Source of the DNA: Candidatus Hydrogenedentota bacterium
Lineage (GTDB): Bacteria > Hydrogenedentota > Hydrogenedentia > Hydrogenedentiales > GCA-2746185
Assembly: GCA_012965445.1 (NCBI GenBank)
Contig: DTSJ01000283.1
Span: forward strand, 1 to 9,784
Reading direction: 5' to 3'
Length of the DNA: 9,784 nt
How positions within the stretch are numbered: position 1 is the first letter of the stretch; each line of letters opens with the position of its first letter. Position numbers and translations under genes: made by a program. This document shows positions 1 to 7,273 of this stretch, in pieces. Under the pieces are notes generated by a model. It searched no databases, had not been told where the DNA came from, and worked only from the letters and a program-made list of their open reading frames with translations.

Positions 1-261
1 GAAATCTATCAAGGCCTCATTGTCAGCCAATCGTTCAAAGACGCCTTTAGCGCGCGTGCCGTGGAAATGTTTACAGATACGACGGGCGCACTCAGTAACG
101 AGAACGTGGCGACGCGATACAATGTCTTGAAATCGGAAATGGAATCGCTTCTGCCTGGCTCAATAACATTCAACGACCACATTGCTACAACTTGGATTCC
201 AGACCGAGAGTCATATTTGATTGGTATTCTCCAAGCCGAAGGGCTGTACCCTGGTCCCTAA
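1..261 (+). CDS. CotH-kinase-family protein, C-terminal fragment (5' end outside window)
   Basis: An open frame runs from the window edge to a TAA at 259-261, giving 86 residues with no start inside the window. The fragment matches the usual tail of bacterial CotH proteins. It has a helical 'F..AF..R..EMF....GALS.E....RY..L..EM' stretch, then a short loop and 'TTWIPDRESYLIGILQAEGLYP', equivalent to the family's W-x(n)-R-x(3)-L-x(3)-L-x(3)-GLYP ending. CotH proteins are atypical protein kinases related to Fam20C-type secretory kinases; the catalytic core would lie upstream and cannot be checked. The protein ends right after GLYP, without the lamin-tail or chitobiase-like domains that follow in many relatives. 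The VTC and DUF4956 genes immediately downstream are the classic partners of CotH, which strengthens the call. Codon use here is ordinary, with frequent G at third positions, unlike the next three genes. Confidence 0.72.
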   Translation, partial: EIYQGLIVSQSFKDAFSARAVEMFTDTTGALSNENVATRYNVLKSEMESLLPGSITFNDHIATTWIPDRESYLIGILQAEGLYPGP

Positions 262-278
262 TGGAAACCAAATTATGA
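261..278 (+). other. Five-codon mini-ORF bridging the CotH stop and the VTC start
   Basis: The CotH stop TAA (259-261) shares its last A with an ATG at 261-263. That ATG opens a five-codon frame (M-E-T-K-L) ending in TGA at 276-278, which overlaps the VTC start ATG at 275-277 as ATGA. This may be chance. It would also allow a ribosome that terminates on CotH to be handed to the VTC start in two steps. There is no independent evidence of translation. Confidence 0.2.
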
Positions 279-1072
279 GCATCCAAACCCTACGACAGAC
301 ATTCGACACCCGCAGCAGCGCCGTCAACCAACGCTTCGAAGTCAAATACATCATCAACGAAACCGCCGCACAAGGAATCATCGACTTCATCCACCCCCAC
401 GTCATCCCCGACCCCCAAGGCCGCGAATACCCCGTCACCAGCCTATACCTCGACAACGACACCATGTCCATGTACTGGTCATCAGAAATGGGCGAACAAA
501 ACAGATACAAACTACGTCTGCGAAGCTACACAGACGCCGAATCACCACAAGTATTTGCAGAAGTAAAACGCCGACTCAACCGCGTCATCCTGAAAACACG
601 CGTAGCCATCCACTCCGAACAAATCGAAGCCCTCCTCGCAGGCACCGGCATTACCGAAGAAATCGTTATGCACCCCCAAAACCGAAAAGCCTTCAACGAC
701 CTCTCCTACTTCAGATCCCTACACGACGCCTTCCGCGCGAAACCCTGCACCACCGTACGCTACAACCGCGAAGCCTACATCTCCCGCGACGGCGACCCCC
801 TACGCATCACCTTCGACCGAAACCTATGCTGCATCGCCACACGCCAATACAACCATGAACTCTGGGACCAAAGCACCTTCTGGCACATCCTCCCCCAAAT
901 CCCCGTCATACTCGAAGTAAAATTCACAGACCACTACCCCAACTACGTCCAACATATGATCCAACGCTTCGGCCTCGAAAGAACCTCCATGGCCAAATAC
1001 GTCCAATGCGTAAAAACACTCCACGGAGAATCCATCCCCACAACGCCGGAGCAAGAAGGAGTCAACCCCTAA
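275..1072 (+). CDS. VTC-domain protein, polyphosphate-polymerase-like
   Basis: The 265-residue protein is a single soluble VTC domain, of the triphosphate-tunnel superfamily that includes the catalytic domain of yeast Vtc4, which makes polyphosphate from ATP. The expected charged tunnel strands are present in order: 'RFEVKY' (R20, E22, K24), 'SLYLD' (56-60), 'KLRLR' (79-83), 'AEVKRR' (95-100), 'KTR' (107-109), 'VRYNREAY' (161-168), 'LRITFD' (176-181), 'LEVK' (213-216) and 'MAKY' (239-242). The full set of basic residues and the E214/K216 pair suggest an active enzyme rather than a dead homologue. No signal peptide or membrane segment is seen, so it is probably cytoplasmic. An upstream ATG at 221 is in frame but would overlap CotH. 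The ATG at 275 is chosen because it follows the CotH stop, has a GGAA at 263-266, and gives a normal N-terminus. Third-position G is rare. Product and substrate are inferred from the family. Confidence 0.88.
   Translation: MSIQTLRQTFDTRSSAVNQRFEVKYIINETAAQGIIDFIHPHVIPDPQGREYPVTSLYLDNDTMSMYWSSEMGEQNRYKLRLRSYTDAESPQVFAEVKRRLNRVILKTRVAIHSEQIEALLAGTGITEEIVMHPQNRKAFNDLSYFRSLHDAFRAKPCTTVRYNREAYISRDGDPLRITFDRNLCCIATRQYNHELWDQSTFWHILPQIPVILEVKFTDHYPNYVQHMIQRFGLERTSMAKYVQCVKTLHGESIPTTPEQEGVNP
1056..1061 (+). promoter_or_regulatory. Shine-Dalgarno site that fixes the DUF4956 start
   Basis: AAGGAG lies 10 nt before the ATG at 1072. It sits inside the last codons of the VTC gene and selects the 1072 start over an earlier in-frame ATG at 1006, which would overlap the VTC gene by 67 bases. 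Confidence 0.75.
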
Positions 1073-1761
1073 TGGAAGCCCTTACAAACCTACTCGGCGG
1101 CTCCGACTCCATCGCCACACACACCCTCAACCAAGCCCTCCTCGCCCTCCTCATGGCCTTCATCCTCGGCCAACTCGCCGCATGGCTCTACATCTACACC
1201 CACGCAGGCCTCTCCTACTCACGCGCCTTCGTACAATCCATCGTACTCCTCACTGTCGTCCTATGCCTCGGCATGATGGTCATCGGCAACAACATCGCCA
1301 TCGCATTCGGCCTCATCGGCGCACTCGCCGTCATCCGCTTCAGAAACATCCTAAAAGACACCCGCGACACCTCCTACATCTTCTTCACCCTCATCATAGG
1401 ACTCGCCACCGGCACACACCGATTCCAACTCGCCATCCTAGGCTCAGCCGTTTTTTGCCTCGTAGCCATATACCTCCACTGGACCCAATTCGGCAGCCGC
1501 AAAACAGGCGACGGATTCATGCGCTTCAGACTCCACGTAGACACCTTCCAAGAAGGACTCCTCCAAGCCATCTTCAAACAATACTGCCGCGCATCCTTCG
1601 TCGTATCCCAGAGATTCCAAGAAACCGGCGAAGGCGAACTCTCCTACCGAATCGATCTTAAAAACACAAGATTCGCAAACGATTTCGTACGCGCAGTACG
1701 CGAACTCGAAGGCATCTCCAACGTATCGTTCGTCCTTCAAGAAGACCAAGGAGAACTATGA
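1072..1761 (+). CDS. DUF4956 family integral membrane protein
   Basis: The protein has 229 residues. The N-terminal 140 residues are strongly hydrophobic, with about four membrane segments near residues 20-42, 53-75, 76-90 and 101-136. The family signature is clear: 'IGALAVIRFRNILKDTRDTSYIFF' at 82-105, followed by 'LIIGLATG' at 107-114. The conserved R89, R91, K95 and R98/D99 sit between membrane segments. The C-terminal part (about 150-226) is soluble and looks like a small ferredoxin/ACT-like alpha-beta domain. Its function is unknown. Repeated adjacency to VTC-domain and CotH genes suggests it partners the VTC enzyme at the membrane, perhaps as a pore or anchor, as the membrane part of yeast VTC does; this is inference. 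The start shares its A with the VTC stop (TAATG), so the two genes are probably translationally coupled. G at third positions is rare. Confidence 0.88.
   Translation: MEALTNLLGGSDSIATHTLNQALLALLMAFILGQLAAWLYIYTHAGLSYSRAFVQSIVLLTVVLCLGMMVIGNNIAIAFGLIGALAVIRFRNILKDTRDTSYIFFTLIIGLATGTHRFQLAILGSAVFCLVAIYLHWTQFGSRKTGDGFMRFRLHVDTFQEGLLQAIFKQYCRASFVVSQRFQETGEGELSYRIDLKNTRFANDFVRAVRELEGISNVSFVLQEDQGEL
1748..1753 (+). promoter_or_regulatory. Ribosome binding site of the HlyD-like gene
   Basis: AAGGAG stands 4 nt before the ATG at 1758, a rather short spacing. The start overlaps the DUF4956 stop as ATGA (1758-1761), typical of coupled translation. Confidence 0.65.
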
Positions 1762-2927
1762 GCAACCCAAAATTCGACAGACGCGTCAACACAATCGCCA
1801 TAACAAGACGCTCCCGCGGATACCGCCAACGCATCATCCCCATCCTCACCTGGGCCCTCGCCATCGCCGCATTCCTCACCCTTAACTCCCGCCAAACCGG
1901 AATTCGATTCGCCATCGGTCTCGTAGAAATCAACGAAGTATCAGTCTCCCCCCTAGGCGACGGCATCTTAAGAAGCCTACGCGTAGACCTCTTCGACACC
2001 ATCAAACAAGGCGACATCGTAGCCATGATGGACGACACGCTCGTTGTTGCGGAGCTGGCAATCGAAGAGGCTCAGCTCGGCCAAATCCGCGCAGAGCTCG
2101 ATGTGGAAAGAAAACGTCTGGAGAATGACATCGAACAAAGCGCCGTAGATCAGTTGGATAATCTTCGCCGATACCAGTTGAACGAAGAACAGGCACGTCT
2201 CGAATATCTCGAAATAAGCGTCGATGTCGAGGCCGATCAGATAAAGCTTGAGCGGCTCAAGATTCAGATGGAGCGCCACGAACTCCTCGTCTCGGAAGAT
2301 ATCGGGGATATCAGTACGTATGATGATGTTCGACTGCGCTACGAAGAACTGGAGCAGGAACTGAAAGCCAATCAGGTGACACTGCAACTCGCAAAACAAA
2401 ATGCAGAAGAATCGACACAGAGGCGTATCGAACGTCAGGCCCAGTCCTCGGAGCCAACACGGAATACGCTGCTTTATCTTGAGCCCCACCTGCAGGAACT
2501 AAAGGTCCAGGAAGCCCGCCGCCAAGAAATCCAACAACAACGCCTCACCCTCGTCCTACGCGCCCCCATCAGCGGCCAAATCGCAAAACTCTACTACAGC
2601 CCCGGCGAAACCGTACTCTCCGGCACCCCCATGCTCACCATCCAATCCACCACCTCCACCCGCGTAATGGCCTATATAGACGAACAATCCGCAGCCCGCA
2701 TAAAAACCGGCGCCCCCGTCCAACTCCGAAGCGTCGGCCGCCCCGACCGAGTCGCAACAGCAAAAGTCCTCCGCGCAGGCACTAGCCTCCAAGAAATCCC
2801 ATCCCGCATCTGGTCCACCCCCATCTTCGCCGAATACGGATTCCCCATCCTCATCGGCGAAGTCCCCGAAAACGCGTTCCTGCCCGGCGAAACAGTAACC
2901 GTGCGCTTTGAGGTATCGGGAAACTAG
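1758..2927 (+). CDS. HlyD/membrane-fusion-type periplasmic adaptor protein
   Basis: The protein has 389 residues. A basic N-terminus (RR at 8-9, RRSR at 17-20) precedes one membrane segment at about 26-43, so the rest should be periplasmic. The first half of a biotinyl-lipoyl domain follows at about 56-95 ('SVSPLGDGILRSLRV...IKQGDIVAMMDD'). A long charged coiled-coil hairpin runs from about 96 to 255, turning near 'EDIGDIS' at 180-186. The lipoyl fold is completed at 264-297 ('LRAPISGQIAKLYYSPGETVLSGTPMLTI'), and a beta-barrel follows at about 298-385. This is the layout of HlyD/EmrA-type adaptors, which link an inner-membrane transporter to an outer-membrane channel. No ABC, MFS or TolC-like partner follows in the window; the only membrane partner at hand is DUF4956. 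Codon use is strikingly mosaic: the coiled-coil part (2037-2515) differs from both flanks. Confidence 0.87.
   Translation: MSNPKFDRRVNTIAITRRSRGYRQRIIPILTWALAIAAFLTLNSRQTGIRFAIGLVEINEVSVSPLGDGILRSLRVDLFDTIKQGDIVAMMDDTLVVAELAIEEAQLGQIRAELDVERKRLENDIEQSAVDQLDNLRRYQLNEEQARLEYLEISVDVEADQIKLERLKIQMERHELLVSEDIGDISTYDDVRLRYEELEQELKANQVTLQLAKQNAEESTQRRIERQAQSSEPTRNTLLYLEPHLQELKVQEARRQEIQQQRLTLVLRAPISGQIAKLYYSPGETVLSGTPMLTIQSTTSTRVMAYIDEQSAARIKTGAPVQLRSVGRPDRVATAKVLRAGTSLQEIPSRIWSTPIFAEYGFPILIGEVPENAFLPGETVTVRFEVSGN
2037..2515 (+). other. Composition island coinciding with the HlyD coiled coil
   Basis: Flanking DNA avoids G: 1321-1380 has 8 G and 25 C, and 2521-2580 has 9 G and 26 C. Within the island 2041-2100 has 20 G and 17 C. 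Codons such as CTG, GAG, CAG, GTG, CGG and T-ending codons are common inside and rare outside. The edges fall at about residues 94 and 252, the limits of the coiled-coil hairpin. Part of the shift may reflect amino-acid content (Glu, Leu, Gln), but synonymous choice also changes. Confidence 0.7.
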
Positions 2928-2937
2928 TCGATCACGC

Positions 2938-5037
2938 TTACCGCGTAAATGCACCCTCCACACCAGCATCCACATTCAAGATGTTACCAGTCGATTTCGC
3001 CGACCTATCCGATGCGAAAAAGTAAACACCTTCTGCGATGTCCTCAGGAAACACTGAGCGTTTCAGCATTGAACGGTTGCGGTAATGCTCGTCCAGCTCG
3101 TCTTCTTTGAGACCGTATGCTTCGGCACGCTCTTTCTTCCAGTTGCCTTGCCATATTTTCGAACCCTGCAGCACCGCGTCAGGGTTTACCGTGTTGACCC
3201 GAATCCCGTATGCCGCTCCTTCCAGTGCAATACAGCGCGCGAGATGCAGCTCGGACGCCTTCGCCGTGCAATACGCCGAAGCGTTTTTCGAAGCCACTAA
3301 CGCGTTTTTCGATGAGATGAAAATGATCGAGCCGCCCAGGTCTTGGGCCTGCATCATTTTGTAGGCTTCGCGCGAAACCAGAAAATACCCGGTCGCCATA
3401 ACATCAATGTTCTTTTGCCACAGTGCCCCCGTCGTTTCTTCAAAGGGGGCCGACGTCGCAATGCCCGCGTTCGACACAAAAATATCAATGCCGCCAAACG
3501 CTGTCGCGGAGGATGCGATTTCGGAGATCACCTGTTCCTCATTCGTAACGTCAAAGTTACTGCCTGCGACGTTGTCCTTACCGTATTGTCTGCCAAAATC
3601 TTCGATAGCCTTGGCCATTGCATCGGCATCAAAGTCGGCGATGACCACACATGCACCCTCCTCCAAAAGTCGGTTGCAAATCGCGCGGCCAATTCCGCCT
3701 GCGCCTCCGGTGACCATTGCGACCTTGCCGGACAAGCTCTTAGGCTTAGGCATACGCTGAAGTTTCGCTTCTTCCAGCAGCCAATATTCGATATCGAATG
3801 CCTCCTGCTCGGGGAGGCCCATGTATTCGGAGATCGACGCGGCACCGCGCATGACATTGATTGCATTCACATAGAATTCGCCGGAGATACGCGCCGTCGC
3901 TTTGTCCTTCGCATAGGTGAACATCCCGACACCCGGCACCAGAATCACGATCGGGTAGGCATCTCGGATGCCCGGAGAATTATCATGTTTGCACCGCTCG
4001 TAGTACGCCTCGTAATTCGCCTTATAGCCCTCGAACTCGCTGTCAACTCGCTCGAGAAAAGCAGTATCGGTAATTTCTCCCGCATCGACTTCGAGTACCA
4101 GAGGGCAGATCTTTGTACGCAGAAAGTGATCGGGGCAGGACGTACCCATCGCCGCGAGTTCTTTGCATTGTTTCGAACCAACAAACTGGAGTACCACGTC
4201 CGAGTCATTGAAGTGTCCAATCTTCGGCTGGTCATGGCTCAATTTGCCCCGCAGAATCGGCATTAACGCCTGTGCGATCTTGTCGCGCACCGATTCATCC
4301 AGGGCCGGATTGATCTCGCCCCCGAACGGTGCGTCTTCTGCCTTATCAGCAAGATAGTCTGTTGCTTTCTGAATAATCTCAAGAGTCGTTTCGTAGCTTT
4401 CTTTCGCGGAATTGCCCCACGTAAAAAGGCCGTGACTGCCCAGAATAATCCCCTTCTGATTCGGATTCTCATTGTACTTTGCTTCGAGCATCAGTCCGAG
4501 CTCAAAGCCCGGACGCAGCCAGGGCACCCAGCCGATTTCCTCACCGAAAATATCCTTCGTAATTTCCTCGCTGTTCTTCGCAGCCGCAATCGCGATCACC
4601 GCATCGGGATGCAGATGATCAACGTGAGGACGAGGGATGAACGCATGGAGCGGCGTGTCGATGCTCGCGGCTCGCGGGTTATTGTTGAAGGTGCAGAACG
4701 GCAGATAACCGACCATCTCATCTTCATACTCCAGGCCGCGATACTTCTTCTTCAGCGATTCCATTTTGTCCATGTAAAGCGTTGCAAAGCCGTCCAGTCC
4801 CATGCTGCCGAGATCGCCTCCCGAACCCTTCACCCACAGCACCTCGACATCCTCCCCTGTCAGCGGATCGGGTGTCAATACTTTCGCAGACGTGTTGCCC
4901 CCTGCAAAATTCGTAAGCGTTAAGTCGGAGCCAAGCAGATTCGAGCGGTATCGAAGCAGCTCCGATTCGTTCATGCCGTCTGCATCCGCATCATTCCAGC
5001 GGTTTTCAATTTGTTGCGCGTTGTTCACGGTTGCCAT
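2938..5037 (-). CDS. rhaEW: Bifunctional rhamnulose-1-phosphate aldolase / short-chain (lactaldehyde) dehydrogenase
   Basis: The protein has 699 residues in two domains. The N-terminal part (about 20-240) is a class II aldolase. It has 'NFAGGNTS' (43-50) and 'VKGSGGDLG' (69-77) for phosphate binding, a zinc-type cluster 'HVDHLHPD' (138-145), and 'GSHGLFTWG' (200-208) with H202. H141, H143 and H202 fit the three zinc histidines of E. coli RhaD. The C-terminal part (about 433-699) is a complete SDR: 'TGGAGGIG' (443-450), 'SNAG' (522-525), Ser 575/576, and the catalytic 'YCTAK' (589-593). The family splits L-rhamnulose-1-phosphate into DHAP and L-lactaldehyde, and the SDR domain then oxidises the aldehyde to lactate. 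It is the last gene of a five-gene run, 39 bp after the Gfo/Idh/MocA gene, with an AAGAGA just ahead of its ATG. Its stop lies 10 bp from the stop of the opposing HlyD gene. A related aldose-derived substrate such as L-fuculose-1-phosphate cannot be excluded. Confidence 0.92.
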   Translation of the reverse strand: MATVNNAQQIENRWNDADADGMNESELLRYRSNLLGSDLTLTNFAGGNTSAKVLTPDPLTGEDVEVLWVKGSGGDLGSMGLDGFATLYMDKMESLKKKYRGLEYEDEMVGYLPFCTFNNNPRAASIDTPLHAFIPRPHVDHLHPDAVIAIAAAKNSEEITKDIFGEEIGWVPWLRPGFELGLMLEAKYNENPNQKGIILGSHGLFTWGNSAKESYETTLEIIQKATDYLADKAEDAPFGGEINPALDESVRDKIAQALMPILRGKLSHDQPKIGHFNDSDVVLQFVGSKQCKELAAMGTSCPDHFLRTKICPLVLEVDAGEITDTAFLERVDSEFEGYKANYEAYYERCKHDNSPGIRDAYPIVILVPGVGMFTYAKDKATARISGEFYVNAINVMRGAASISEYMGLPEQEAFDIEYWLLEEAKLQRMPKPKSLSGKVAMVTGGAGGIGRAICNRLLEEGACVVIADFDADAMAKAIEDFGRQYGKDNVAGSNFDVTNEEQVISEIASSATAFGGIDIFVSNAGIATSAPFEETTGALWQKNIDVMATGYFLVSREAYKMMQAQDLGGSIIFISSKNALVASKNASAYCTAKASELHLARCIALEGAAYGIRVNTVNPDAVLQGSKIWQGNWKKERAEAYGLKEDELDEHYRNRSMLKRSVFPEDIAEGVYFFASDRSAKSTGNILNVDAGVEGAFTR

Positions 5038-5076
5038 AATTCTCTTTCGGTTTATTGGTTTCCGATGATTCCGAAC

Positions 5077-6213
5077 CTATACATTTTCCCATTGGCGCGA
5101 CTCAGCAGATTTGAGTACTGCATCGCACACCTTCTGAGTTTCCAGTGCGTCGCGGAACGTCGGCGCCGTCGGTTGTCCCTTTGAGAGATTCTCCAGGAAG
5201 TCAGCCACCTGATGCACAAACGTATGCTCATATCCGATTTGCAGACCCGGTACCCACCATTTGTCCATGTACGGCATATCACCATCCGTCACATGAATAG
5301 TGCGCCATCCACGTACAAGCGAATCGTCCGCATGGTCGAAATACTCGAAGCGATGCAGATCATGCAGATCCCACTTGATTGACGCATTCTCACCGTTGAT
5401 TTCAAGCGTGTACAGCGCTTTGTGTCCGCGCGCATAGCGGGTCGACTCGAAAAGGCCCAGCGAGCCGTTCTCAAAGTGGCCCATGAAAGTGCATGCATCA
5501 TCAATCGTAACTGGCTCGATTTTTCCCGTCAGAGCATGCTCGCGCTCCTTAACAAAGGTCTCCGTCATCGCCGTGACATCCACCATTGGCCCGTTGAGCC
5601 AAAGAGCCGTATCGATACAGTGTGCAAGCAAATCGCCCGTCACGCCGCTGCCTGCAACGGCCTTGTCCATACGCCACAGACCTTCACCGCCCTGCGGCAG
5701 CTCCGCGTCAATAGTCCAGTCCTGCAAAAAATTGGCCCGATAATGATAAATCTTCCCGAGACGGCCCTCATCAATCAATTGTTTCGCCAGAGTCACCGCA
5801 GGCACACGACGATAGTTGTACCAGACCGTATTCGCCACGCCAGCTTTCTCAATGGCCTCGCACATTGCTTCGCCCTCAGCTGAATCCATCGCCAAAGGCT
5901 TCTCGCACAGGATCATTTTTCCCGCTTCTGCCGCAGCAATCGCTATTTCTTTGTGCATATTATTGGGTGTACAGATGTCAACAGCATCGATATCATCCCG
6001 TGCGATGAGAGCCTTCCAATCGGTCTCGACAGACTCATATCCCCACTGATCCGCAAAGGCCTTGATATTCTCTTCATTCCGCGCACATGCTGCCTTCAAG
6101 ACCGGACGATACTCCAAGTCAAAAAAGTCGTTCACCCGCTTGTAAGCATTCGTATGAGCACGACCCATAAACCCGTACCCGATCATGCCAATATTCAAAT
6201 CTTTCGTCGCCAT
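5077..6213 (-). CDS. Gfo/Idh/MocA family NAD(P)-dependent oxidoreductase
   Basis: The protein has 378 residues. The N-terminal Rossmann fold carries the dinucleotide motif 'GYGFMG' (12-17), then 'DICTPNNMH' (79-87) and the family hallmark 'CEKPLA' with E104-K105-P106, where the lysine is the usual catalytic residue. The C-terminal alpha-beta domain has '[14 protein letters not shown]' (193-206), giving the D194/H198/D201 arrangement that handles the sugar hydroxyl. There is no twin-arginine or other signal peptide, so it is cytoplasmic. Members oxidise or reduce sugars and cyclitols; the exact substrate cannot be read from sequence. Lying between an epimerase (42 bp gap) and the rhamnulose-phosphate aldolase (39 bp gap), it probably oxidises or interconverts a sugar entering the same pathway. 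GGAG at 6221-6224 (read on the minus strand), 7 nt before the ATG, supports the start. Confidence 0.9.
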   Translation of the reverse strand: MATKDLNIGMIGYGFMGRAHTNAYKRVNDFFDLEYRPVLKAACARNEENIKAFADQWGYESVETDWKALIARDDIDAVDICTPNNMHKEIAIAAAEAGKMILCEKPLAMDSAEGEAMCEAIEKAGVANTVWYNYRRVPAVTLAKQLIDEGRLGKIYHYRANFLQDWTIDAELPQGGEGLWRMDKAVAGSGVTGDLLAHCIDTALWLNGPMVDVTAMTETFVKEREHALTGKIEPVTIDDACTFMGHFENGSLGLFESTRYARGHKALYTLEINGENASIKWDLHDLHRFEYFDHADDSLVRGWRTIHVTDGDMPYMDKWWVPGLQIGYEHTFVHQVADFLENLSKGQPTAPTFRDALETQKVCDAVLKSAESRQWENV

Positions 6214-6255
6214 GCTGTTTCTCCAATAGCGTTCGCTTAGTACGAGCGTGGGTTT

Positions 6256-7149
6256 CTACCCATGCTTCGCGTTCAACTCATCAATTGATTTCTTGCACCG
6301 CTCAGTCACCGCCCACGCATCCGGCCAGAAACAAAGATCGATCGTCCACCAGTCATGCGACAGCGTATTCTTGTTTAGTTCAGGAATAATCTCGTCAAAG
6401 TTCAGGTAACCGTCACCAAAGGGCGGATGCGAACTTGTCTCGTCGCCGTGAAGCGTGCCATCGCTGTCGATGAGGTGGATATGATTGATCATCCCGCGCA
6501 CCTTCTGCGCCATTTCCAGACAGCCGCCTTCCAGAATTTCGGGCGTACCCGGATGCCGCGCACCTTTGGAAATCATCTCTGCGTGACACGTATCAAATTC
6601 AAGGCCGAAGTTATCCTTGTTGATTTCTTCGACAATCTGCACGACATCGGACGGCTTGTTAAATGCGAATCCTGGCTCAAACTCCCAAGTCACATAACAG
6701 CCCAAATCAGCCGCGATATCCGAGCATTCTCTCCACGTATTCACGACCCGACCGCGCGCAACGTCCACATCCATTTCATCGAGCAGCGTAGGCGGCTGAA
6801 CGCAATCCACGCGCACACCGGCAACACCAAGATCTGAAGCAAACTGCGCTCCTTCACGGAACTTCTCAATGTAAACAGACTGGTCATCCGTATCAATCAG
6901 GTTCTCACCCCAAAGATTCGGTACGAAACCCGAAAATCCAAGACCAACCGTATTCATCTCCTCCAGCAAACGGTCCCGGTCTTCCTTTTCAGGGTGCGTC
7001 TCAGGGCTCGGATGAATACTGAATCCTCCAAGCTCCACGCCGTCAAAATTAAGCTCTTTCAGCTTACGCATGACCTCATCAAAAGGTACCGGCTCATCCT
7101 CATACGGTCCAATCGCATAAGCCCAACTTCCAATACTGATTTGTTTCAT
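6256..7149 (-). CDS. Sugar phosphate isomerase/epimerase, xylose-isomerase-like TIM barrel
   Basis: The 297-residue protein is of the AP-endonuclease-2/xylose-isomerase-like TIM-barrel type. The N-terminal strand 'ISIGSWAYAIG' and 'LNFDGVELGGF' (33-43) are typical. Candidate divalent-metal ligands occur at the expected strand ends: 'TWEFEPGF' (E156 or E158), 'LEFDTCHAEM' (D186, H189), 'INHIHLIDSDG' (H223/H225) and 'WTIDLCFWPDAW' (D271). The last ligand is Asp in a Phe/Trp-rich context, where many relatives have Glu. Catalysis is probably isomerisation or C3 epimerisation of a free or phosphorylated sugar, but the substrate is not evident. It precedes the Gfo/Idh/MocA gene by 42 bp; such pairs are common in sugar operons. 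AGGAGAG at 7158-7164 (minus strand), 8 nt upstream, supports the ATG. It is only distantly similar to the other barrel enzyme at 8621-9460, so the two are probably not recent duplicates. Confidence 0.85.
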   Translation of the reverse strand: MKQISIGSWAYAIGPYEDEPVPFDEVMRKLKELNFDGVELGGFSIHPSPETHPEKEDRDRLLEEMNTVGLGFSGFVPNLWGENLIDTDDQSVYIEKFREGAQFASDLGVAGVRVDCVQPPTLLDEMDVDVARGRVVNTWRECSDIAADLGCYVTWEFEPGFAFNKPSDVVQIVEEINKDNFGLEFDTCHAEMISKGARHPGTPEILEGGCLEMAQKVRGMINHIHLIDSDGTLHGDETSSHPPFGDGYLNFDEIIPELNKNTLSHDWWTIDLCFWPDAWAVTERCKKSIDELNAKHG

Positions 7150-7157
7150 AACGTCCG

Positions 7158-7164
7158 CTCTCCT
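7158..7164 (-). promoter_or_regulatory. Ribosome binding site of the TIM-barrel isomerase gene
   Basis: AGGAGAG on the minus strand, 8 nt from the ATG at 7149. The rest of the 124 bp gap (7150-7273) to the cupin gene shows only a weak CTTGCC/GGCAAG stem with a long loop and no T-tract, so no convincing terminator or internal promoter. Confidence 0.6.
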
Positions 7165-7273
7165 GTATTTTCAAAGTCGTTTCTTGCCGTTACCCTGGCA
7201 CTAGATCGGGCAAGACCAAAAGAAACCGTGCGATACTACACATCACTCAATTACGCTAATTCGAACCTGTTCC

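Noticed and set aside
221..274. Upstream in-frame ATG extending the VTC protein by 18 residues
   Set aside because: It lies inside the CotH frame, the added residues are not VTC-like, and the ATG at 275 fits the tight stop-start overlaps seen at the other junctions.
1006..1071. Upstream in-frame ATG for the DUF4956 gene
   Set aside because: It would overlap the VTC gene by 67 bases with a very basic, unlikely N-terminus; the AAGGAG at 1056-1061 selects the ATG at 1072.
3343..4266. Long open frame on the + strand (307 codons) opposite the aldolase gene
   Set aside because: It is antisense to a fully recognisable two-domain enzyme and its translation, rich in Arg, His and Cys, shows no family motif.
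7182..7215. CTTGCC...GGCAAG stem in the gap between the cupin and TIM-barrel genes as a terminator
   Set aside because: Only 6 bp with a loop of about 20 bases and no T-tract in either direction.
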